This document shows, piece by piece, positions 58,442-64,000 of a stretch of DNA of 64,000 nt. The translations under genes and the position numbers were made by a program. Below the pieces are notes generated by a model, which made no database searches, had not been told where the DNA came from, and saw only the letters and a program-made list of their open reading frames with translations. The stretch is from positions 3,596,001 through 3,660,000 of the forward strand of contig NZ_PDBX01000001.1 in assembly GCF_002564105.1 (NCBI RefSeq). Direction: 5' to 3'. The stretch's first letter is position 1. Each line of letters begins with the position of its first letter. The DNA is from Collimonas sp. PA-H2 (GTDB taxonomy: Bacteria; Pseudomonadota; Gammaproteobacteria; Burkholderiales; Burkholderiaceae_D).

Positions 58442-59058
58442 AAAATGCGGATGCCTGCCTGTTGAAGTAATTGTGCGGTTTCGAAAAGCGGCAGTCCCAT
58501 GATGCCGGAATGGCTGCCGCGTATGCTTTCGATGAAAATCGCTGCCGGTCCCTGGATGCCATAGCCGCCCGCTTTGTCATATGGCTCGCTGGTATCGCAG
58601 TAGGCGTCGATCATGGCAGCGCTCAAGCTTTGGAATATGACATCGGAAACTTGCGTGAGTTGCCACGATTGTTCCTGATGGATAACGGCGATGCTGGTGA
58701 GCACCTGATGCGTGCGACCGGACAGCATTTGCAGCATCTCGATCGCTTCGCGCTTGTTTGCAGGTTTGCCGAGAATCAGTCCGTCGATCGTGACCGTGGT
58801 GTCGGCAGCCAGTATCGGTCGCGCCGGCAGGCTGCGCCACACCATCATCTGATGCGCGGCGCGGGCTTTTTCCATGGTGACCCGGGCGACATAGTGTTGC
58901 GGCAATTCCTCCGGCAGCACATCTTCGCTGACGTCGGGGCCGCGCGGCGTCTGGTCGCGCAGCAGCAGCAATTCGAAGACCACGCCGATCTGGCGCAGCA
59001 GCTCGCGCCGGCGCGGGCTTTTCGAAGCAAGATAGATTTTCTGGTAAGGGTTTTTCAT
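58438..59058 (-). CDS. maf: Maf-family nucleotide pyrophosphatase
   Basis: A house-cleaning pyrophosphatase of 206 residues acting on non-canonical or excess dTTP/UTP-type nucleotides. The N-terminal IYLASKSPRRRELLRQIGV is the Maf signature, and ILAADTTVTIDGLILGKP is the catalytic block. DKAGGYGIQGPAAIF is the late motif of the YhdE/YceF group; the exact nucleotide choice is not assigned. Placed between rlmH and rng and overlapping rng by four bases. Confidence 0.93.
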   Translation of the reverse strand: MKNPYQKIYLASKSPRRRELLRQIGVVFELLLLRDQTPRGPDVSEDVLPEELPQHYVARVTMEKARAAHQMMVWRSLPARPILAADTTVTIDGLILGKPANKREAIEMLQMLSGRTHQVLTSIAVIHQEQSWQLTQVSDVIFQSLSAAMIDAYCDTSEPYDKAGGYGIQGPAAIFIESIRGSHSGIMGLPLFETAQLLQQAGIRIL

Positions 59059-59153
59059 TGCTGGCTTTACGGCGGATACGTCGTCAGATGTTTCCAGCGA
59101 TTATTACAGAGTTACGCGCTTGACGGGGGTGTTTACCGCGCCCCGGGAGCTGT

Positions 59154-59624
59154 TTACACCCGATGATAAGGGTGGTTCTGGGTAATCGACCAGGCGCGGT
59201 AAAGCTGTTCCGCCAGCAGCACCCGCACCATGCCGTGCGGCAGCGTCAGGCTGGAGATGCGCAGCAGGCTGTCGGCCTTGGCCTTGAACTCAGGATCGAG
59301 GCCATCGGCGCCGCCGATGATGAAGGCGACGTCGCGGCCATCGCGCTGCCATTGGGTCAGTTGCTGCGACAGCTGGACGCTGGTGAGGTCTTTGCCGCGC
59401 TCGTCGAGGGCGACGATGCGCACGCCTTTCGGCAAGACGGCTTCAATCCGGCTGCGCTCCAGCGCCATGGCGGAAGCGGCCGTGTTGCTGCCGGAGCGTT
59501 CGACGGGTTTGATTTCCTTGAGGACGATGCGGCAGTCCGGCGGCATGCGTTTCGCATACTCGCCGAAGCCGGTCTCTATCCATGTCGGCATTTTGTGGCC
59601 GACCGCAGCGATGATGAGCTGCAT
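59154..59624 (-). CDS. rlmH: 23S rRNA (pseudouridine1915-N3)-methyltransferase RlmH
   Basis: A SPOUT methyltransferase of 156 residues that methylates pseudouridine 1915 of 23S rRNA on the 70S ribosome. The knot region is seen in [20 protein letters not shown] and [22 protein letters not shown], ending NHPYHRV, as typical. Length is normal. It lies between rsfS and maf on the same strand. Confidence 0.95.
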   Translation of the reverse strand: MQLIIAAVGHKMPTWIETGFGEYAKRMPPDCRIVLKEIKPVERSGSNTAASAMALERSRIEAVLPKGVRIVALDERGKDLTSVQLSQQLTQWQRDGRDVAFIIGGADGLDPEFKAKADSLLRISSLTLPHGMVRVLLAEQLYRAWSITQNHPYHRV

Positions 59625-59648
59625 TGCTGGAGCTGTTCCTGCAGCAGC

Positions 59649-60278
59649 TTATTCAGCTGCCTTGGTTTTTGCCGGAGCGCGCTTGACGGCCGGCTTCTTG
59701 GCCGGGGCCTTCTTAGGCGCGGCAGCCTTTTTAGGCGGAATCGAGCTCTTCGATGGCGCTACCTTGATGGTCTTGCCGACCGCCTTCTTGGCGCCGTCGG
59801 TCTTGACCGGCTTCTTGCGTGCAGGCGCTTTCTTCGGGGTGTCGTCTTCCGGCTTCAAGGCTTGCGAAGTGGTCAGATGGCGCGAGATCTTCTTCGGTGC
59901 TTCTTCTTCAGCTGCCGTACGGGTGGATACCCGCTTGGCGGCGCCAAACTTGACTTCCTTGTCGCCCCAGATTTCTTCTAGGCGGTAGTAGGCGCGGATC
60001 GCCGGCTGCATGATGTGGACCACCATGTCGCCCATGTCGACCAGCACCCATTCGCCGGTGTCTTCGCCTTCAACGCTGAGAATGTTGCCGCCGTTTTCCT
60101 TGACCTTGTCGCGCACCGAAGCGGCCAGCGCCTTGGTCTGGCGGTTGGAAGTACCGGAGGCAATCGCGATGCGGTCGAACAGGCCGGTCAGGTGGACTGT
60201 GTCGTAGACGCGGATGTCTTGGGCTTTGACGTCTTCGAGAGCATCGATGACGAGACTTTGTAGTTTTTTGATATCCAT
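59649..60278 (-). CDS. rsfS: Ribosome silencing factor RsfS with long Lys/Ala/Pro tail
   Basis: RsfS binds uL14 (L14) of the 50S subunit and blocks subunit joining in starvation. Residues 1-118 are the conserved domain (VIDALEDVKAQDIRVYDTV, SGTSNRQTKALAASVRD, GEWVLVDMGDMVVHIM). The remaining 90 residues form a basic low-complexity tail rich in Lys, Ala and Pro (PAKKPAVKRAPAKTKAAE at the end), unlike the usual 105-140 residue proteins. The tail may bind RNA or ribosomes, which is inference. It directly follows nadD. Confidence 0.92.
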   Translation of the reverse strand: MDIKKLQSLVIDALEDVKAQDIRVYDTVHLTGLFDRIAIASGTSNRQTKALAASVRDKVKENGGNILSVEGEDTGEWVLVDMGDMVVHIMQPAIRAYYRLEEIWGDKEVKFGAAKRVSTRTAAEEEAPKKISRHLTTSQALKPEDDTPKKAPARKKPVKTDGAKKAVGKTIKVAPSKSSIPPKKAAAPKKAPAKKPAVKRAPAKTKAAE

Positions 60279-60953
60279 TTAATTCTTATAGAGATGATGT
60301 TGTTCAATATAGTCCAGTACTGCCGCCGGGACCAGCGTGTCGGGTCGTTTTGCGTTGTGCAGTGCGGCACGAATTTCCGTTGCCGAAATGTCTACAGCTA
60401 GATTCCTTGCCAGGTAGGTCAAGCCGTGCGCGCTCTGGCGAATCTGTTCCGGGGTGGCGGCGCGGCGTGTAAATTCGCGCGTGACCTCGGCTGGAACCTG
60501 CGATGCATCCATGGCAAAACCGGGCCGCGAAGCCACGCCCAGATGGGCATAGTCAAACAGGCGATCCCAGCCTTGCCAGGTATTCAAGTGCTGCAACTGG
60601 TCCGCACCCATCAGGAAAACGATAGATGCCTGCGGCCCGAGCTCGGCCCGCAATGCTTGCAATGTATCAATAGTATACGTTGCTGTCTTGCGCTCGATTT
60701 CCTGGCGGTCGATGACCAGCGGCACGCTTTGCTGGCTGAAGGCGCGCTTCACCATCTCGACCCGTTGCTCCGGGCTGGCTTCCAGCCCGTGTTTTTGCCA
60801 CGGGTTGCCGGCAGGAATTACCCGCAACTCGTCTGGCGCCAGCAAGGTGACAAAATATTTCGCCAGCGCCACATGACCGTTGTGGACCGGATCGAAACTA
60901 CCGCCGAGAACTGCTACGCACTGCCTGGATCGTGGAGAATGATTGGATGTCAT
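60279..60953 (-). CDS. nadD: Nicotinate-nucleotide adenylyltransferase
   Basis: NadD makes deamido-NAD from nicotinate mononucleotide and ATP. The 224-residue protein begins MTSNHSPRSRQCVAVLGGSFDPVHNGHVAL, cited here only as the start of the ATP-binding GGSFDPVHxGH motif (about residue 17), and has VFLMGADQLQHLNTWQGWD and an ISATEIRAAL block (ISSTxIR type) near the C-terminus. The ATG at 60953 is chosen because the upstream in-frame extension overlaps hemF without conserved sequence. It ends directly before the rsfS start. Confidence 0.94.
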   Translation of the reverse strand: MTSNHSPRSRQCVAVLGGSFDPVHNGHVALAKYFVTLLAPDELRVIPAGNPWQKHGLEASPEQRVEMVKRAFSQQSVPLVIDRQEIERKTATYTIDTLQALRAELGPQASIVFLMGADQLQHLNTWQGWDRLFDYAHLGVASRPGFAMDASQVPAEVTREFTRRAATPEQIRQSAHGLTYLARNLAVDISATEIRAALHNAKRPDTLVPAAVLDYIEQHHLYKN

Positions 60954-60967
60954 TGCGGACTTGCTTA

Positions 60968-61906
60968 TCAAACCCACTCGCGATGGATCAGGAAATCGGA
61001 ATATAAACGGGCTTCCGGGCTTCCTGCCGCTGGTTGCCAGTCGTAGCGCCACTTGACCACGGGCGGCATCGACATCAGGATAGACTCGGTACGTCCCCCG
61101 GATTGCAGACCGAACAAAGTGCCGCGATCATACACTAAATTGAATTCAACATAGCGTCCGCGACGATATGCCTGGAAATCGCGCTCGGTTTCGCCATACG
61201 GAATATCCTTGCGGCGCGTCAGGATCGGCGCATATGCCGGGATGAACGCGTTGCCTACGCTTTGCATCATGGCAAAGCTCTGTTCGAAGCCCAAAGCATT
61301 GAAATCGTCGAAGAAAATGCCGCCGACGCCACGCGGTTCCTTGCGGTGTTTCAGGTAGAAATAGTCGTCGCACCATTGCTTGAAGCGCGGATAGAGTCCA
61401 GGGCCCTGGTCGCTAGCACGGTCAAACGGCGTCAGCGCGTCGCGGCAAGTGCGATGAAAATGTTCCACATCTTCGCTGAAACCGTAATACGGGGTCAGGT
61501 CGATGCCGCCGCCGAACCACCAGACCGGCTCCTGGCCTTCAGCGCTGGCGATAAAGAAGCGCACGTTCATGTGCACGGTGGGCGCATACGGATTGCGCGG
61601 ATGCATGACCAGCGACACGCCCATGGCTTCCCAGGTGCGGCCGGCCAGTTCCGGGCGATTAGCTGCAGCGGAAGGCGGCAGGCTGCTGCCCATCACGTGC
61701 GAGAAGCCGACGCCGCCGCGCTCCAGCACATTGCCTTCTTCGATGATGCGCGAATTGCCGCCGCCGCCTTCGGCTCGTTGCCATTGATCGCTGCCGAAGG
61801 GCTTGCCGTCAATCTGTTCCAGAGCCGCGACAATACGCGCCTGCAGGTCGAGCAGATAGGATTTGACGGCGCTGGCCGGACTGCCGGGAGAGATGTGTGC
61901 TGTCAT
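60968..61906 (-). CDS. hemF: Oxygen-dependent coproporphyrinogen III oxidase
   Basis: HemF converts coproporphyrinogen III to protoporphyrinogen IX using oxygen, a step in haem synthesis. The 312-residue protein has [38 protein letters not shown] and [18 protein letters not shown], all typical HemF blocks, ending near the [10 protein letters not shown] motif. The ATG at 61906 fits the usual N-terminus. It lies between purD and nadD on the same strand. Confidence 0.95.
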   Translation of the reverse strand: MTAHISPGSPASAVKSYLLDLQARIVAALEQIDGKPFGSDQWQRAEGGGGNSRIIEEGNVLERGGVGFSHVMGSSLPPSAAANRPELAGRTWEAMGVSLVMHPRNPYAPTVHMNVRFFIASAEGQEPVWWFGGGIDLTPYYGFSEDVEHFHRTCRDALTPFDRASDQGPGLYPRFKQWCDDYFYLKHRKEPRGVGGIFFDDFNALGFEQSFAMMQSVGNAFIPAYAPILTRRKDIPYGETERDFQAYRRGRYVEFNLVYDRGTLFGLQSGGRTESILMSMPPVVKWRYDWQPAAGSPEARLYSDFLIHREWV

Positions 61907-62013
61907 CGTGTTGAAAAGAGGAAGAATAAGACGCCAGCTCGTGTTGACGTTAAAAACATGAGCATTCTTGCATAAACCCTGATCTGTCTAGGCGACCCCG
62001 CCTCGTCGGCCAC

Positions 62014-62083
62014 GTCCTTCCCGCGAACGCGGGAATCCAATTTAGGCTGCAAGGTGGATCCCCGCGTTCGCGGGGATGACGGA
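62014..62083. repeat. Paired inverted REP-like hairpins
   Basis: Two inverted hairpin units lie back to back: TTCCCGCGAACGCGGGAA (62,018-62,035) and, 20 bases on, ATCCCCGCGTTCGCGGGGAT (62,058-62,077). This is the widespread proteobacterial REP-like repeat whose translation gives the peptide VIPANAGIH. It lies between purD and hemF and may act as a terminator or an mRNA-stabilising element. Confidence 0.85.
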
Positions 62084-62109
62084 GCAATAAATCAATTCGG
62101 TCAATTGGC

Positions 62110-63384
62110 TCAGGCGTGTTTTTTCAGTGCACGCCAGCCGATATCGCGGCGGAACTGCGAGCCGCTGAAATGAATCAGGTCGACCACGCCGTAAGCTTGT
62201 TTCTGCGCCATCTTGACGCTGTCGCCCAGGCCCACCACGCACAGCACGCGGCCGCCGGAAGTGGTCAGGCGTTCGCCGGTCAGGGTGGTGCCTGCGTGAA
62301 AGGTGACGGTATCGGCGTTCTCAGGCGGTATGCCGGAAATCAGGTCATCCTTGCGCGGCGCGTCCGGATAACCGGACGCCGCCATCACCACGCCCAGCGC
62401 GGTGCGGCGATCCCATTCCAGCTCGATGGTATCCAGCGTGCCGTTGACAGCGTGTTCCATCACCATCAGCAGGTCGGTCTTGAGGCGCGCCATGATCGGC
62501 TGGGTTTCCGGATCGCCCATGCGGCAGTTGAATTCCAGCGTCTTCGGATTGCCTTTATCGTCGATCATCAGGCCGGCATACAGGAAGCCGCTGAACGGAA
62601 TGCCGTCCTTGGCCATGCCTTGCACGGTCGGCGTGATGATTTCACGCATCACGCGCGCATGCAGCGCCGGCGTGACGATAGGCGCCGGCGAATACGCGCC
62701 CATGCCGCCGGTATTCGGTCCCTGGTCATCGTCCCTGAGACGCTTGTGGTCCTGGCTGGTCGCCAGCGCCAGGATGTTTTTGCCGTCCACCATGACGATG
62801 AAGCTGGCTTCTTCGCCGGCCAGGAATTCTTCGATCACGACGCGCGCGCCGGCATCGCCCAGGCGATTATCGGACAGCATCATGTCGACCGCGCCGTGCG
62901 CCTCTTCCAGCGTCATGGCCACGACCACACCCTTGCCGGCAGCCAGGCCGTCGGCCTTGATGACGATCGGTGCGCCTTTCTGGTCAATATACTGATGCGC
63001 CGCGGCGACGTCGGAGAAGGTCTGGTATTCAGCAGTAGGGATGTGATGCCGCTGCATGAAGGACTTGGCGAAATCCTTGGAGCTTTCCAGTTGCGCCGCT
63101 TCCCGCGTCGGGCCGAAGATTTTCAGGCCGCGGGCCCGGAAAATGTTGACGATGCCTGCTGCCAGCGGAGTTTCCGGGCCGACCACGGTAAGCGCCACAT
63201 GTTCGCTCTCGACGAAATCCGCCAGGGCGACCGGATCGGTGATGTTGATGTTTTCCAGGCGCTGGTCGAGCGCCGTGCCGCCGTTGCCAGGCGCGACGAA
63301 GACCGTTTGTATGCGCGGGGATTGGGCGATTTTCCACGCCAGGGCATGCTCGCGGCCGCCAGAGCCCACTACCAGAATTTTCAT
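62110..63384 (-). CDS. purD: Phosphoribosylamine-glycine ligase
   Basis: PurD joins glycine to phosphoribosylamine in purine synthesis. The 424-residue ATP-grasp enzyme begins MKILVVGSGGREHALAWKI, with VFVAPGNGGTA nearby. The ATP-grasp part has APIVIKADGLAAGKGVVVA, VVIEEFLAGEEASF, and EFNCRMGDPETQP. Length is normal. It lies 27 bases after the YebC-type gene on the same strand and before hemF. Confidence 0.96.
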   Translation of the reverse strand: MKILVVGSGGREHALAWKIAQSPRIQTVFVAPGNGGTALDQRLENINITDPVALADFVESEHVALTVVGPETPLAAGIVNIFRARGLKIFGPTREAAQLESSKDFAKSFMQRHHIPTAEYQTFSDVAAAHQYIDQKGAPIVIKADGLAAGKGVVVAMTLEEAHGAVDMMLSDNRLGDAGARVVIEEFLAGEEASFIVMVDGKNILALATSQDHKRLRDDDQGPNTGGMGAYSPAPIVTPALHARVMREIITPTVQGMAKDGIPFSGFLYAGLMIDDKGNPKTLEFNCRMGDPETQPIMARLKTDLLMVMEHAVNGTLDTIELEWDRRTALGVVMAASGYPDAPRKDDLISGIPPENADTVTFHAGTTLTGERLTTSGGRVLCVVGLGDSVKMAQKQAYGVVDLIHFSGSQFRRDIGWRALKKHA

Positions 63385-63410
63385 ATGAGTCCGTGTATCT
63401 GTCTTCAGTA

Positions 63411-64000
63411 TCAGTCTTCAATGACTGCGTTGCTATAAATTTCTTGTACGTCGTCCAGGTTTTCCAGCGCGTCCAGCAGCTTTTGCATCTTGACCGCGTC
63501 GTCGCCGGTAAACACGGTTTCGGTGGCCGGTTTCATGATGATTTCCGCCATTTCCGCCTTGAAGCCGGCCTTTTCCAGGGCTTGCTTCAGTGCGGCAAAG
63601 TCGTGCGGGCCGGAAATGACCTCGATGCCGCCTTCTTCGTCGGTGATGATGTCTTCGGCGCCGGCTTCCAGCGCCGCTTCCATCAAGGCATCCTCATTGG
63701 TGCCGGGCGCGAACAGCAACTGGCCGCAATGCTTGAACATGAATGCCACCGAACCTTCGGTGCCCATGTTGCCGCCGAACTTGGAAAAAGCGTGGCGCAC
63801 TTCGGCCACCGTACGGATTCTGTTGTCAGTCATGCAATCTACAATGATCGCCGCGCCGCTGATGCCATAGCCTTCGTAGCGCACTTCTTCATAGTTGACG
63901 CCGTCCAGGCTGCCGCTGCCGCGCTGGATCGCGCGGGTGACGTTATCCTTGGGCATGTTGGCGTCAGACGCCTTGTCTACCGCCAGCCGCAAACGCGGGT
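63411..64000 (-). CDS. YebC/PmpR-family protein (5' end beyond window)
   Basis: About 196 residues of a YebC-type regulator or translation factor are visible; the start is past 64,000. The visible part begins [25 protein letters not shown] sequence, followed by [22 protein letters not shown] and [18 protein letters not shown], typical of the family. YebC proteins are described both as transcription regulators and as factors that ease ribosome stalling at proline-rich stretches; which applies here is unknown. It precedes purD. Confidence 0.93.
   Translation of the reverse strand, partial: PRLRLAVDKASDANMPKDNVTRAIQRGSGSLDGVNYEEVRYEGYGISGAAIIVDCMTDNRIRTVAEVRHAFSKFGGNMGTEGSVAFMFKHCGQLLFAPGTNEDALMEAALEAGAEDIITDEEGGIEVISGPHDFAALKQALEKAGFKAEMAEIIMKPATETVFTGDDAVKMQKLLDALENLDDVQEIYSNAVIED

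Overview
The window is 64 kb of a betaproteobacterial chromosome, most likely Oxalobacteraceae (Collimonas/Herbaspirillum/Janthinobacterium type). This is inferred from the protein families and from two gene orders common in Burkholderiales: rpsU-yqeY-dnaG on the left and purD-hemF-nadD-rsfS-rlmH-maf-rng on the right. No database was consulted, so the genus is a guess. No rRNA, tRNA or CRISPR array was seen.

Regions. (1) 1-26.6 kb is chromosomal core: the rpsU-yqeY-dnaG operon; scattered housekeeping genes (a CPA2 antiporter with a YbdK-like ligase, YbiB, an ECF sigma factor with a small zinc anti-sigma protein, tsaD, an RhlE-type helicase, gluQ, a LysR gene divergent from a flavodoxin-like reductase, trhO, dnaE); then an LPS cluster (WaaL-like ligase, msbA, two GT9 and two GT8 glycosyltransferases). 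(2) 26,653-56,998 is an integrated genomic island of about 30.3 kb. It is bounded by perfect 21-bp direct repeats that carry the last six codons and stop of rng. A P4-type integrase lies just inside the left end, and an AlpA-like gene and an unknown gene lie near the right end. (3) 56,978-64,000 returns to core: rng, maf, rlmH, rsfS, nadD, hemF, purD and a partial YebC gene.

The island carries several modules. From left to right: integrase; a SHOCT/LprI-like envelope protein; an Xre regulator; a papain/C39-like peptidase with a plasmid/ICE-type protein; an orphan type VI secretion module (vgrG, DUF4123 adaptor, membrane protein, lipoprotein immunity candidate, Tle1-type phospholipase, PAAR, a membrane protein with a thiolase-like domain, a five-repeat zinc-ribbon protein); a serine recombinase behind iteron-like boxes; a large unknown protein; an intact IS3-family element with a 3-bp target duplication; a three-gene operon that looks like an anti-phage system (PHP-SMC ATPase, GHKL ATPase fused to a PD-(D/E)XK nuclease, HEPN-like protein); and replication genes (a II/X-type Rep plus a truncated second copy, and a frameshifted RepA-like ATPase).

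The two strongest candidates for something undescribed are the island operon at 45.7-52.2 kb and a family of about 175-bp palindromic elements outside the island (9,784-9,961 and 25,472-25,647). The palindromes share a conserved core, while each copy's long arms are self-complementary but unlike those of the other copy. Their mismatches fall almost entirely on G-U pairs of one strand.
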